In this document: in pieces, positions 18,472-27,439 of the stretch | How the letters are laid out: every line of letters begins with the position of its first letter | Numbering within the stretch: position 1 is the first letter of the stretch | DNA from: TMED14 sp002167805 | GTDB lineage: Bacteria; Bacteroidota; Bacteroidia; Flavobacteriales; Schleiferiaceae | Assembly: GCA_965655795.1 (NCBI GenBank) | Contig: CBFHHY010000001.1 | Span: forward strand, 1 to 64,000 | Length of the DNA: 64,000 bases | Direction: 5' to 3' | Position numbers and translations under genes: made by a program | Notes under the pieces: generated by a model | Database searches by the model: none | What the model was told of the DNA's origin: nothing | What the model saw: the letters and a program-made list of their open reading frames with translations, nothing else

Positions 18472-19813
18472 ATTTTAAGGATCCTATTTTATTATCCTTC
18501 AGGGCTTTTACAATTAAACTGTTTAAATATTTCGATTTTGGAACTTTTGTAATCCTTTTTTTTAAAAGATTCCAGTCTGTTTGCTGAGTAGTTAATTCTG
18601 CTTTTGAGTAGCCAATGAATTCCGAATGTTCAATTAAATAAATGGTTTTTTCTCCGATGGTTTTTCCGGAATCAACTAAAATCATTGATTCGTCAGGATA
18701 AAATATTTTTTTAATGTCAATGTTATCTTTTGATGAAAAAATACTTGAATTATTTTCGTTTGCCTTAATTGCTTTTTTATTTTTTAGACATTTCATTGTT
18801 TGTGATCTATGCTTTGGAAGAACGAAATCATCAATGTTTTTGTTATAAAAAGTAGATAATTTGGCAAGCCATTCAAAACCTTCTTGTTTGTCTTCAATAA
18901 TTAATTCGGGTATATCGTTTTTAATTTTTCGAATATCCCATTGGGCCATGGATTTTCCAACTATTTTATAAAGACCGTATCTCAGACTGTATCGATCTTT
19001 TGGTGTATTATACTTAGGCTTTAAACTCAATAGTTCTATATGTTCTAAAATTTCAGCCATTAGCATACTTCCTGTTTCTTCGACTCGAATACTTTTTACC
19101 TCTTTTTGAAGAGCAATAGCTTTATCATTAGTAGACAAAAAATGTCGATCAATTCTTACTCTTAATTGATCGCTTTTTCCTAAATAGATTACTTCTCCAT
19201 CATTATTGAATAAATAATAAACTCCAATTGTTTTTACTAAGTTTTCAATTTGTTTGCTAAAGGAATGCTTACCGGTCGCTGAAGGTAACTTTAGATAAAC
19301 GCCTTCTATATATTTTTCTCGATCTTTTTCTAATAGAATTTCTAAAAATTTAGTAGTTGCTCTCGCATCGCCATCAGCTCTGTGTCTTTTAGGATTTAAA
19401 ATACCAAGTTCGTTACATATAGTTTCTAACCCGTGTGATGGTAGCTCCGGAAAAAATTTTTCTGAAAGTGGAATTGTATCTAAGACGGTGCGGTCATAGT
19501 TATATCCAAGGCTTAAGAATTCTTGTTTTAGAATTCGATAATCAAAACTTGCATTGTGAGCTACAAATATGGACCCATCAGTTATTTCAATGATTCGTTT
19601 TGCGATTTCATAAAACCTAGGGGCACTAACTAAATCGGATTGCTTAATACCAGTCAGTTTTTGAATAAATATAGGGATTTCACAATCCGGTTGGACCAAA
19701 GAAATAAACTGATCTATTATTTTCTTGCCGTCGAAAAGAAATATAGCAATTTCAATTATTTTCTCTTCACCGACTTTACCGCCAGATGCTTCTATGTCCA
19801 CCACGGAATACAT
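18458..19813 (-). CDS. DnaQ-family exonuclease fused to GIY-YIG nuclease domain
   Basis: A 451-residue two-nuclease protein. The N-terminal DEDDh exonuclease has ExoI VDIEASGG (residues 4-11), ExoII AHNASFDYR near 85 and ExoIII HRADGDARAT near 142. A UvrC-type GIY-YIG domain follows (GVYYLFNNDGEVIYLGKS near 200), then about 170 residues without a recognised domain. Such proteins are probably repair nucleases related to the DnaQ-UvrC fusion class; the replicative epsilon role is uncertain. The ATG at 19813, four bases after the yggS stop, is preferred over 19852 because exonucleases of this class begin right at the DxE strand and the longer form would overlap yggS. Confidence 0.85.
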   Translation of the reverse strand: MYSVVDIEASGGKVGEEKIIEIAIFLFDGKKIIDQFISLVQPDCEIPIFIQKLTGIKQSDLVSAPRFYEIAKRIIEITDGSIFVAHNASFDYRILKQEFLSLGYNYDRTVLDTIPLSEKFFPELPSHGLETICNELGILNPKRHRADGDARATTKFLEILLEKDREKYIEGVYLKLPSATGKHSFSKQIENLVKTIGVYYLFNNDGEVIYLGKSDQLRVRIDRHFLSTNDKAIALQKEVKSIRVEETGSMLMAEILEHIELLSLKPKYNTPKDRYSLRYGLYKIVGKSMAQWDIRKIKNDIPELIIEDKQEGFEWLAKLSTFYNKNIDDFVLPKHRSQTMKCLKNKKAIKANENNSSIFSSKDNIDIKKIFYPDESMILVDSGKTIGEKTIYLIEHSEFIGYSKAELTTQQTDWNLLKKRITKVPKSKYLNSLIVKALKDNKIGSLKFKFS

Positions 19814-19817
19814 ATTA

Positions 19818-20480
19818 TCAAATATTACGTTTTCCGAATAATAACGTTCCAATTCTTACCATCGTTGATCCTTCCTGAATGGCTATCTGGAAATCTCCGC
19901 TCATACCCATACTAAGTATGTCAAAATGTGGTTCATAAATGGCTTTTTTAATGTTTTCAAAAGTTTTTTTTAGCATTGAGAATTCTTTTCGAATCTCATT
20001 TTGATTCTCCGTAAATGTCGCCATGCCCATTAGTCCCCTTATTCGTATGTTTTCAAATTTATTTTGATTTTTATATGAAAATACTTCTTCTAATTCATGA
20101 AATGAAAAACCTGTCTTGGTTTCCTCTTTAGCGATATGCACCTGGATAAGTACATCGATGACCCTATTTATTTTTTTTGCCTCATTATCTATGGAACTTA
20201 AAACTTTCAACCTATCAACGCCATGAACCAGGTGAACATATGAAATAAAATCTTTGATTTTATTTGTCTGAATTCTCCCAATCATATGCCAACGGATATC
20301 TTTAGGAAGTCTTTGAGCTTTGACTTTCATGTCTTGAACTCTATTCTCTCCAAAGTCTTTCTGCCCTAAATTGTAAGCCTCTAGAATGAGGGAATCTGGC
20401 TTGGTCTTACTAACTGCAACTAACGTGACGTCGGGACTAATCTCATCGAGAATTGTTTTAAAATTTTTTGCTAACTCCAT
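19818..20480 (-). CDS. yggS: YggS-family pyridoxal phosphate homeostasis protein
   Basis: A 220-residue single-domain alanine-racemase-fold protein that binds PLP and buffers vitamin B6 and amino-acid pools. TLVAVSKTKP holds the PLP lysine (about residue 25), with FGENRVQDMKVKA, WHMIGRIQTNK and the phosphate-binding SMGMSGDFQIAIQEGSTMVRIG near the C terminus. It overlaps the DUF1015 gene by ten bases and belongs to the serC-serA-DUF1015 unit. Confidence 0.94.
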   Translation of the reverse strand: MELAKNFKTILDEISPDVTLVAVSKTKPDSLILEAYNLGQKDFGENRVQDMKVKAQRLPKDIRWHMIGRIQTNKIKDFISYVHLVHGVDRLKVLSSIDNEAKKINRVIDVLIQVHIAKEETKTGFSFHELEEVFSYKNQNKFENIRIRGLMGMATFTENQNEIRKEFSMLKKTFENIKKAIYEPHFDILSMGMSGDFQIAIQEGSTMVRIGTLLFGKRNI

Positions 20481-21598
20481 GAGAATATAATCATTCCAGA
20501 TCGTAATTTGGGTTCGATATAAGTACTTTTAGGAGGAAGCATGACTCCTTGATCTGAAGCATCTTTCACTTCTTCCCAAGAGGGTCTGGATGATACAAAC
20601 ATGACTTCGTCATTATTTCGTAGAGATTCTATTTTTTTCATATTTTGTGTGCCTTCAAGATATCTTATTCTTTCTTCATTACGTTCATTTTTTATGCCCC
20701 AGATAGGTGAGAATAAATTTTCATTTATCCATTTAGATTCTGGAAACCTAATTTTTTCATTATTTATGTGCCACCAGCCTCTATTATCCAAAGCATAAAT
20801 ACCGATTTTAGGAAGTCCTTTTGGAGCTTGACCAAGAAATTTTACTTCTATCATAGAAGTCCAATCTCTATTATTTAGAGTCTTCCCTTTAATAAATCGG
20901 TAAAAGGGTGAAATATTTAGTTGCTTTGAATCAATTACAAGAGATAATATATGATTGCAACTTTTGGATTTTACTGATGATGATAGACGATGATGACCAT
21001 CTGCCACATAAAATTTTTTCATTGACTCAGATTCGATTCTAATGGTTTCTGAATCAGATTTTGATAAGACCCATATTTTATGGAAAACACCATCACTTGT
21101 TGCAAATTCACTCTCTGGCCTCTGTTTCATTGTTTTGGTCATTATTTCATCCCAAATTTTATTTTGATTTCGGGCTAATAAAATAGGTTCTGCCTGAAAG
21201 TGAACTGTATCTAAATATTTCGAAAATAAAGTCTCCCTTTTTTCAATGGTATTCTCATGTTTTATAATTCTACTTTTTTCATAGTCCTCCACTGAGACAA
21301 GACCAATGACTCCGAAAAACTTTTGATTTCCAATCTCTTGTTGATAGATGTATAGACTTTGGATTTCATCTTTAATAAAAATTTTTTTCTGGAGAAATTC
21401 GTGAAAATTATCCTTGATTTTTTTTAATTTTTGTTTTTCTTCATTTTTAACTTTAATGACGTGAAGAAATGAGAACTTATTAGTATTTAATTTCTGTTTT
21501 AATTCTGTTTTAGAATAGCTTTTATAAGTCCTAATGCTGACTAATCCCGCAAGAGATCGAGGTGCTCTTATGGCGGAAAAAGGGATTAAGCGTGGCAT
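20471..21598 (-). CDS. DUF1015 family protein
   Basis: A 375-residue member of DUF1015, whose molecular role is unknown. It contains the signature DGHHRLSSSVK near residue 200 and the N-terminal IPFSAIRAPRS segment. The ATG at 21598 directly abuts the serA stop. The gene order serC-serA-DUF1015 is conserved in many Bacteroidota, which implies a link to serine metabolism, but no reaction can be stated. Confidence 0.85.
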   Translation of the reverse strand: MPRLIPFSAIRAPRSLAGLVSIRTYKSYSKTELKQKLNTNKFSFLHVIKVKNEEKQKLKKIKDNFHEFLQKKIFIKDEIQSLYIYQQEIGNQKFFGVIGLVSVEDYEKSRIIKHENTIEKRETLFSKYLDTVHFQAEPILLARNQNKIWDEIMTKTMKQRPESEFATSDGVFHKIWVLSKSDSETIRIESESMKKFYVADGHHRLSSSVKSKSCNHILSLVIDSKQLNISPFYRFIKGKTLNNRDWTSMIEVKFLGQAPKGLPKIGIYALDNRGWWHINNEKIRFPESKWINENLFSPIWGIKNERNEERIRYLEGTQNMKKIESLRNNDEVMFVSSRPSWEEVKDASDQGVMLPPKSTYIEPKLRSGMIIFSWS

Positions 21599-22549
21599 CT
21601 ATTGCTTGGATAAGGTAATAATATGATTGGCTAATTCAAGCCCAATTCTCTCTTGAGCTTCTACAGTGGCTGCTCCAATATGTGGAGTCATAGATAATTT
21701 TGGATTCATTAACAGCTTTATAGCAGGTTGAGGTTCATTGTTGAAAACATCGAGAGCAGCGCCTGCAAGATGTTTGTTTTCCAGAGCTAAATCTAATGCC
21801 TCTTCGTTAATTACGCCTCCTCTTGATGTATTTACTAAGAAACTCCCGGGTTTCATTAGAGCTATATCTTTTTCTCCGATTATCTCTTTTGTACCTCCTA
21901 TGTGAAGTGTTATTATATCAGATGTTTTAAGAATTTCATTGAGTTTAAGGCTCTTTGCTACAGTGTGAATCTTTTGTCCATCAGAAAATTCAATACTAAA
22001 ATCAGGGTTTTTCATAAAAGGGTCATGAGCTTGAACTTTCATACCTAAACTGTAAGCTATTCTGGCAACTGCCTTTCCAATTCTACCGAATCCTATTATT
22101 CCAATTTTTTTACCTCTCAACTCCATTCCTTTAGCATAAGATTTTTTTAAATCTTTAAATCGAGACTCGCCTTCTAGAGGCATTTGCCTATTGGATTCGT
22201 GTAAGAATCGGAGTAATCCGCCGAGGTGAGCAAAAACAAGTTCGGCAACACTATTACTACTTGCTCCTGGGGTATTAAAAACTTCAATTGATTTTGACCT
22301 AGCATATTCAACATCAATATTATCCATCCCAACACCACCGCGACCAATCATTTTTAGATTTGGACACGCATCAATTAAATCCTTTTTTGCTTTTGTAGCA
22401 GATCTAACGAGCAAGACATCAATATTTTTATCATTGATATATTTAGCTAAATGATCTTGCGCAACATTTGTTTTAGTTAGCTCGTGTCCATTTTGCTCTA
22501 AAATCTTGGTTGCCGAATCAGCAATTCCGTCGTTCGCTAAAATTTTCAT
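21599..22549 (-). CDS. serA: D-3-phosphoglycerate dehydrogenase (short form)
   Basis: A 316-residue D-2-hydroxyacid dehydrogenase catalysing the first step of phosphorylated serine synthesis. The NAD-binding GFGRIGKAVARIAYSLGM lies near 150-167, catalytic Arg in NTSRGGVINEEAL, Glu in FNNEPQP, and His in TPHIGAATVEAQERIG. It lacks the C-terminal ACT regulatory domain, so allosteric serine inhibition of the long-form kind is not expected. The assignment rests on the family plus adjacency to serC. Confidence 0.92.
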   Translation of the reverse strand: MKILANDGIADSATKILEQNGHELTKTNVAQDHLAKYINDKNIDVLLVRSATKAKKDLIDACPNLKMIGRGGVGMDNIDVEYARSKSIEVFNTPGASSNSVAELVFAHLGGLLRFLHESNRQMPLEGESRFKDLKKSYAKGMELRGKKIGIIGFGRIGKAVARIAYSLGMKVQAHDPFMKNPDFSIEFSDGQKIHTVAKSLKLNEILKTSDIITLHIGGTKEIIGEKDIALMKPGSFLVNTSRGGVINEEALDLALENKHLAGAALDVFNNEPQPAIKLLMNPKLSMTPHIGAATVEAQERIGLELANHIITLSKQ

Positions 22550-22572
22550 TTTTTTAATTTCAAAAGTTATTT

Positions 22573-23631
22573 TTAATCCAAATGATTCATTACCTCTGTC
22601 AATATTTTAACACTCTCAAATGGCAAAGCATTATATATCGAAGCTCGATATCCTCCAACAGATCGATGGCCGTTGATTCCAACAATACCTGCTTCCGAAC
22701 AAAGCTTATCAAATTTTTCTTTTAAAGACTCATCTTTTAACAGAAAGCAGACATTCATACCAGATCTATCATCTTTTTTTGCTACTCCTTCAAAAAGCTG
22801 ATTTCGCTCAATTTCCTTGTATAAATGATTTGCTTTTAACCTATTTTGCTCTTCAATTATTGAAAGGCCTCCATTTTGTTTTAAAGCTCTCAAAGTCAGC
22901 AGACATGTATAAACGCTGAATACAGGGGGGGTATTAAACATAGAGTCTGATTTAATATGTTTTTCATAATCTAACATGCTAGGAATATCTCTCGCTGTTT
23001 TTCCCAATGCACTTTTCCTTACCGCAACAAGAGTTGTTCCAGCCGGTCCAATATTTTTTTGCGCTCCTGCATAAATTAACGAGAATTGATTAAAATTTAT
23101 TTGCCGACTAAAAATATCTGATGACATATCACAAACTAAGGGAATATCTGTGTTTGGAAAATCTTTAATTTGCGTGCCCACAATTGTGTTATTCGAGGTT
23201 AAATGCAGATAGTCCATATTTTTGGTAATATTCAATTTTTTTGGGATATAATTAAAATTCTCTTCTTCAGAGGACCCAACCTCTATTACCTGACCAAATA
23301 ATGACGCTTCTTTTGCGGCTTTTTTTGCCCAAGTCCCTGTAATTGAATATCCTGCAACTCCATTTTTTTTCATGAAGTTGTATGGTGTCATACAAAACTG
23401 TAGACTCGCTCCACCTTGAAGAAAAAGCACTTCAAAATCATCTTCTAGAGCCATAATTTCTTTTGATAATTCTCTCACTTCTTCCATAACATCAACAAAA
23501 TTTTTATCTCGATGACTTATTTCTAAAAGAGATAAGTCCAACTCTTTAAAATTATTTATTGCCTCCGAGGCTCCTTTTATTACCTCGGGATATAAAATGC
23601 AAGGTCCGGCCGAGAAATTGTGTTTTTTCAT
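22573..23631 (-). CDS. serC: phosphoserine aminotransferase
   Basis: A 352-residue PLP-dependent class V aminotransferase converting 3-phosphohydroxypyruvate to phosphoserine; it can also serve PLP synthesis. HNFSAGPCILYPEV opens the protein, FLQGGASLQFCM is the phosphate-site segment, and YAGAQKNIGPAGTT contains the PLP lysine. It is the first gene of the serC-serA-DUF1015-yggS-nuclease run, with a perfect -7 box 28 bases upstream. Confidence 0.96.
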   Translation of the reverse strand: MKKHNFSAGPCILYPEVIKGASEAINNFKELDLSLLEISHRDKNFVDVMEEVRELSKEIMALEDDFEVLFLQGGASLQFCMTPYNFMKKNGVAGYSITGTWAKKAAKEASLFGQVIEVGSSEEENFNYIPKKLNITKNMDYLHLTSNNTIVGTQIKDFPNTDIPLVCDMSSDIFSRQINFNQFSLIYAGAQKNIGPAGTTLVAVRKSALGKTARDIPSMLDYEKHIKSDSMFNTPPVFSVYTCLLTLRALKQNGGLSIIEEQNRLKANHLYKEIERNQLFEGVAKKDDRSGMNVCFLLKDESLKEKFDKLCSEAGIVGINGHRSVGGYRASIYNALPFESVKILTEVMNHLD

Positions 23632-23659
23632 TATTGAGGAATGATTTTTTTTAATGCTA

Positions 23660-23667
23660 CAAAGATA
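23660..23667 (-). promoter_or_regulatory. TAnnTTTG -7 box of serC
   Basis: TATCTTTG on the minus strand, a perfect match to the Bacteroidota -7 consensus, 28 bases before the serC ATG. It would give a short leader of about 20-25 bases and drive the serine operon. Confidence 0.6.
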
Positions 23668-23708
23668 TCAAAGCACTAGAACAGTTTTAGGGGAATTTAG
23701 TTTTTAAA

Positions 23709-24545
23709 TCAGTTAATTATCCATTTTCCTCTTTTAAAAAAAATAGACTGAGATGAAAGATTAGGTCCATAGTCAATATAATTCCCTCGAATTTTCGAAC
23801 CCATCGGACCTAAATTATCAATTACAATTTCTTTATTTTTTGAAATGCTATGAATTGAGGCACTTACTTTAGGTGAGTATCTGAGAATTAAACGTTTTGG
23901 AGGTTTTTCAAAATATTTATCATTAAAGTTTTTTATCGCAAATACTGAGGCTCCAAAGTATATGTTTTTTTCTCCAACTATTATAGGTTCAATAATTTTC
24001 ATTTGAACATTTTTTTTGCTTGGACGAAATGATAATGATAAATAATGACGCTTACCCCTGTATTTAGTTAATTCGATATGATATATGAGACCTCCGGGCC
24101 AATGATTTTGATCCAGTTGATCATTTTCGTCAAAATTGAGAATATTAGTTAGACTTTCAACTCGCTTACTATTAATTAAAACTTGGCCAAAGAATTCATA
24201 CACCCCGCTTTCCATGGGTACTGCCCATGTATATGTTCGAATTTTTTCATCTTTTGATTTCGCGAAAAGAACACCTTTTGGTAGGTGTTTTTCATCCAAA
24301 ATAAAAGACCTTAAAAAACCTGAATTTAGAGCATGATTGATAAGTGAATCCATATTTCTTCCTGCTTTTAGCCTACTAGATGCTGATAGCTCTAAATTTT
24401 GGAAATCACAATTTTTTAGGGAGTTTAAAAATAATTGAACTTTTGGGTTTTGATTTTTTGGAGATATGCTTGGAGTAGAATTAGTTTGAGAAAAACTGAC
24501 TAATGAATAAATAAAAAATAATCCCGTTAGAGTTTTTAACTTCAT
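23709..24545 (-). CDS. secreted protein of unknown function
   Basis: A 278-residue protein with a signal peptide (about 1-19, ending VSFSQ) followed by a Ser/Pro-rich linker. I do not recognise the family. The central part (residues 85-200) has beta-rich segments such as VYEFFGQVLINSK and GGLIYHIELTKYRGKRHYLSLSFRPS, and the last residues are SIFFKRGKWIIN. Its ATG overlaps the ferredoxin stop by four bases, so the two are co-translated although one product is cytosolic and the other exported. serC follows but has its own promoter. Confidence 0.6.
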   Translation of the reverse strand: MKLKTLTGLFFIYSLVSFSQTNSTPSISPKNQNPKVQLFLNSLKNCDFQNLELSASSRLKAGRNMDSLINHALNSGFLRSFILDEKHLPKGVLFAKSKDEKIRTYTWAVPMESGVYEFFGQVLINSKRVESLTNILNFDENDQLDQNHWPGGLIYHIELTKYRGKRHYLSLSFRPSKKNVQMKIIEPIIVGEKNIYFGASVFAIKNFNDKYFEKPPKRLILRYSPKVSASIHSISKNKEIVIDNLGPMGSKIRGNYIDYGPNLSSQSIFFKRGKWIIN

Positions 24546-24892
24546 TCTGCGTGTAAAAAAGATTTCTTCTTTTTCAGTGAGGAATTGCTTTCAACATTTT
24601 CCTCATCAGGAACACAACAATCGACAGGGCATACCTCTGCGCATTGAGGAGTCTCATGAAACCCAATGCACTCTGTACACTTATCTGTAGCGATGAAATA
24701 ATAATCAAAACTCACCGGTTCCTGCGGTTTTTCAGCATTGGTTTCATGACCAGAGGTACTCACTATTTCCCCTTTTAGCTCTGTTCCTTCTCCAAATCTC
24801 CACTCCATTCCTCCTTCATAAATTGCCGTATTAGGACATTCAGGTTCGCAGGCCCCGCAGTTGATACATTCATCCGTTATCTTAATCGCCAT
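24542..24892 (-). CDS. 4Fe-4S dicluster ferredoxin
   Basis: A 116-residue ferredoxin with two [4Fe-4S] sites. The first motif CINCGACEPECP is at residues 9-20. The second, CTECIGFHETPQCAEVCP (about 77-94), has the enlarged spacing between its second and third cysteines seen in Allochromatium-type ferredoxins. It carries low-potential electrons; the partner is not visible. The ATG at 24892 (MAIKITDEC) is preferred over 24919, which lies upstream of the predicted promoter box. It is divergent from a LuxC-type reductase, a pairing common in Flavobacteria. Confidence 0.93.
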   Translation of the reverse strand: MAIKITDECINCGACEPECPNTAIYEGGMEWRFGEGTELKGEIVSTSGHETNAEKPQEPVSFDYYFIATDKCTECIGFHETPQCAEVCPVDCCVPDEENVESNSSLKKKKSFLHAE

Positions 24893-24898
24893 GATCTG

Positions 24899-24906
24899 TA
24901 CTTTTG
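24899..24906 (+). promoter_or_regulatory. TAnnTTTG -7 box of the LuxC-type reductase gene
   Basis: TACTTTTG, a perfect -7 consensus, 21 bases before the ATG at 24928. It sits only two bases from the oppositely oriented box of the ferredoxin gene, so RNA polymerase cannot occupy both at once. Confidence 0.55.
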
Positions 24907-24908
24907 CA

Positions 24909-24916
24909 CAAAGATA
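24909..24916 (-). promoter_or_regulatory. TAnnTTTG -7 box of the ferredoxin gene
   Basis: TATCTTTG on the minus strand, a perfect -7 consensus, 16 bases before the ferredoxin ATG. It faces the box at 24899-24906, with the two predicted start points crossing over each other. Confidence 0.55.
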
Positions 24917-24927
24917 CATTCGTTATT

Positions 24928-25911
24928 ATGCACATACACTTAGATTCTCTTTTTGAACTTGGTAATAAAATGAAGTTAATGTCAAGTGATGAGGATTTAC
25001 TGAGAAAAGTAAAAGAAGAAAATCCTTGGTTTACAGATGATTTTGTTAAATACTCATTACTTTCATGGTGTCAATCTTTGAGCGTTGAAAATTTATCGAA
25101 ATGGACAAATAATTATGAGTTAAAAAAAGTTTCAATTCCTAAGAAAATAGGAATTATCTGCGCGGGGAACTTGCCTCTAGTCGGACTTCATGATATTATT
25201 TGCGCTTATATTTCGGGAAATGAAGTTTATTATAAACCTTCTTCAGATGACCATATCTTATGTAAAAAAGTTGTCGATGCCTTATCTAAAATAGATTCAA
25301 AATCATCTATCAAATTAGTGGATAAGATGAATGGTGTAGATGCGATCATAGCTACTGGGAACAACAATACTCAAAGATATTTCGATTATTATTTTAGAGA
25401 TATTCCAAGAATCCTAAGGGGCTCCAGAACTTCCGTATCAGTTATTACTGAAGATATAACCACTAATGAATTGAACTTGCTTTCAAATGATATATTTCAA
25501 TACTTTGGAAGGGGGTGCCGAAGTGTCACACACCTTTTTCTTCCCTATAATTTTGATATTCAAAGAATTTTCAAGTCATGGCTTCATTGGGGCTACATAT
25601 TAAATCACTACAAGTATTCATCAAATTTCAATTATCAAAGGTCCCTGTTGATGTTAAATGGGATTAAATTTCTCGAAAATAATTTTGCAATAATGACCGA
25701 ATCTTTGGATTTAAAACCTCCAACAGGTATTGTGAATTATTCCTTTTATGATAATCAAGAAGACTTGAATCTCAAATTAGCAAGCATCGAGAATCAGATT
25801 CAAACAGTTGTTGGAAGAGATTTTCAAACATCATTTGGAAATTCTCAAAATCCCAATCTGTGGGATTATGCTGATGGTGTAGACAACTTATCGTTTTGTA
25901 TGAAATTATGA
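24928..25911 (+). CDS. acyl-CoA reductase (LuxC family)
   Basis: A 327-residue aldehyde-dehydrogenase-fold protein related to LuxC, which reduces acyl groups to fatty aldehydes with NADPH. IGIICAGNLPLVGLHDII near 75-92 is the family nucleotide-site segment. YFGRGCRSVTHLFLP near 195 carries the probable nucleophilic Cys. It is shorter than luminescence LuxC (about 480) but of the usual length for the Bacteroidota form, whose physiological acyl substrate is not established. The ATG at 24928 is used; one at 24904 would overlap the -7 box. It is divergent from the ferredoxin and convergent with the lipoprotein gene, one base apart. Confidence 0.87.
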   Translation: MHIHLDSLFELGNKMKLMSSDEDLLRKVKEENPWFTDDFVKYSLLSWCQSLSVENLSKWTNNYELKKVSIPKKIGIICAGNLPLVGLHDIICAYISGNEVYYKPSSDDHILCKKVVDALSKIDSKSSIKLVDKMNGVDAIIATGNNNTQRYFDYYFRDIPRILRGSRTSVSVITEDITTNELNLLSNDIFQYFGRGCRSVTHLFLPYNFDIQRIFKSWLHWGYILNHYKYSSNFNYQRSLLMLNGIKFLENNFAIMTESLDLKPPTGIVNYSFYDNQEDLNLKLASIENQIQTVVGRDFQTSFGNSQNPNLWDYADGVDNLSFCMKL

Positions 25912-25912
25912 T

Positions 25913-27421
25913 TTAATTTTTTTCAAAAGTTCCTGCATCTGGCGATATTGTTCTGCCTACGTTGTTGGGATCAAAAGGAACTCTGATAGCTGGACTAGGC
26001 ATACCAATATCGATTGCTTCCGAGTTTGAATCCAACTGAAAATTGTATGATTTTGGAAGCATGAAGTTTGGAGATTTATTAAAAACACATTGTTTAAAAT
26101 AATTAGAATTATTAATATCATAGTTTCCATTCACAGGGTTTGTAAGGATTTTTATCAATGAGCCCTCCATTTTGTAATTAAATTCACCATTAACGTCAAA
26201 ATCAAAACCTATTTCAGACTCTTTGTTTCCAGAAATAATACAATTCCCAAAATACGCTTCATTCAGATCTCTGTATCGGTATTGTCCCGATGCATCTTCA
26301 TAACGATTAAAAAGCCCAATTGAAGGAGTGGATCGGGCAGATGGAAATTCATTCATAAAAGTACAATGGTCTGCAAAAACTCTTCCCCCTAGGCAGTATA
26401 ATGAGTACAAACCTGAATTAGCAATAGTTACGTTCTCCATCTTAATATTTCCAAACCCACTGTAAATACTAACCCGACTAAAATCGGTGATTCTGGTATT
26501 TCTTATTAATAAGTTGCTTTCTTCGAATTCTCCGATGGAATCACACCTGATACCAATTGTCCCATTTTTTATCCATGCATTATTTATTTTGACTTTACTG
26601 CCGCGTTGTATAAAAATGCCCCCTAACAAGCCTCCCCATTGACCAGCAATATTGCTGTAAAAAGGTTCCAGGCGATCCCCTTCAAAAACAACGGGGTTGG
26701 AATAACTTCCAGTATTGTCTTGATCTACATTTAAAATGCCTCCAGAAGCGACCCAAAGACCTGAGCCTGAGTGAAAATGAATACTTGCTTCTTTCATTAT
26801 TTCGAGTGAGGAGCCACTATCAATTACGGCATAGCCGTATACTACATGCGGTTTATCATTGGACCAAGTTGAATTAGAGGGTACAATTGAATATGGAATT
26901 TCAATATTTGTTAGGGGCGGGTTTCGTTTAATTGTATGAATCTTATTCGGAAAATGAAAATGTGCATCGTAAGCCAGGGAAATAAGTTTGACATCATTAC
27001 TTAAACCTTTGTTGGTAAATATTAGAGAGTCAGTCCAGAGCATTTCTAAAGCTCCTGGGGGTGATGTAAGTTCAATGAAAACCCAAAGGCTATCTGAAGC
27101 TGGTAAAATAATATCATTTAATTCAATACCATGTATTCCATTAATATTGAATCTAAAGGGGCTATCATCACCCATCCCTAATTTTATTTTGTCTAATAAA
27201 ATATTTTGATCGCTTTTATTACGAATAGTAAAACTTCTAGTTGAACTTCCCATTGCATTAAAAACTGTATCGAGATATATGGTATCTTTTGAGAACTCAA
27301 TGCTTAGAGGGTCAAAAGCCGTCGAATGATCAGGTCGACACGAAAATAATAGTGCGAAGAGACCAAAAGTTAAAAGAGCTCGGCAATCACTAAAGAGTTG
27401 TTTCGACTTATGTTGTTTCAT
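25913..27421 (-). CDS. surface lipoprotein with beta-helix repeats
   Basis: A 502-residue predicted lipoprotein: basic N terminus, hydrophobic segment and a likely lipobox LFSC (Cys28). An Ig-like/ASPM-type beta domain (about 35-150) precedes a right-handed parallel beta-helix region (about 170-440), seen as repeated short strands around IKNGTIGIRCDS, LLIRNTRITDFS and VTIANSGLYSLYC. The end, DPNNVGRTISPDAGTFE, is the 'choice-of-anchor/parallel beta-helix' type seen in Bacteroidota surface proteins. Possible roles are polysaccharide binding or adhesion; no catalytic residues were identified. It is divergent from rpmE2. Confidence 0.72.
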   Translation of the reverse strand: MKQHKSKQLFSDCRALLTFGLFALLFSCRPDHSTAFDPLSIEFSKDTIYLDTVFNAMGSSTRSFTIRNKSDQNILLDKIKLGMGDDSPFRFNINGIHGIELNDIILPASDSLWVFIELTSPPGALEMLWTDSLIFTNKGLSNDVKLISLAYDAHFHFPNKIHTIKRNPPLTNIEIPYSIVPSNSTWSNDKPHVVYGYAVIDSGSSLEIMKEASIHFHSGSGLWVASGGILNVDQDNTGSYSNPVVFEGDRLEPFYSNIAGQWGGLLGGIFIQRGSKVKINNAWIKNGTIGIRCDSIGEFEESNLLIRNTRITDFSRVSIYSGFGNIKMENVTIANSGLYSLYCLGGRVFADHCTFMNEFPSARSTPSIGLFNRYEDASGQYRYRDLNEAYFGNCIISGNKESEIGFDFDVNGEFNYKMEGSLIKILTNPVNGNYDINNSNYFKQCVFNKSPNFMLPKSYNFQLDSNSEAIDIGMPSPAIRVPFDPNNVGRTISPDAGTFEKN

Positions 27422-27431
27422 TTAATCTAAC

Positions 27432-27439
27432 TATCTTTG
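27432..27439 (+). promoter_or_regulatory. TAnnTTTG -7 box of rpmE2
   Basis: TATCTTTG, a perfect -7 consensus, 57 bases before the rpmE2 ATG. It implies a leader of about 50 bases, the longest of the promoters identified here. The leader holds two overlapping inverted repeats (CCCG 27443-27446 with CGGG 27458-27461; AAATCG 27454-27459 with CGATTT 27470-27475) that cannot form together. Confidence 0.55.
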
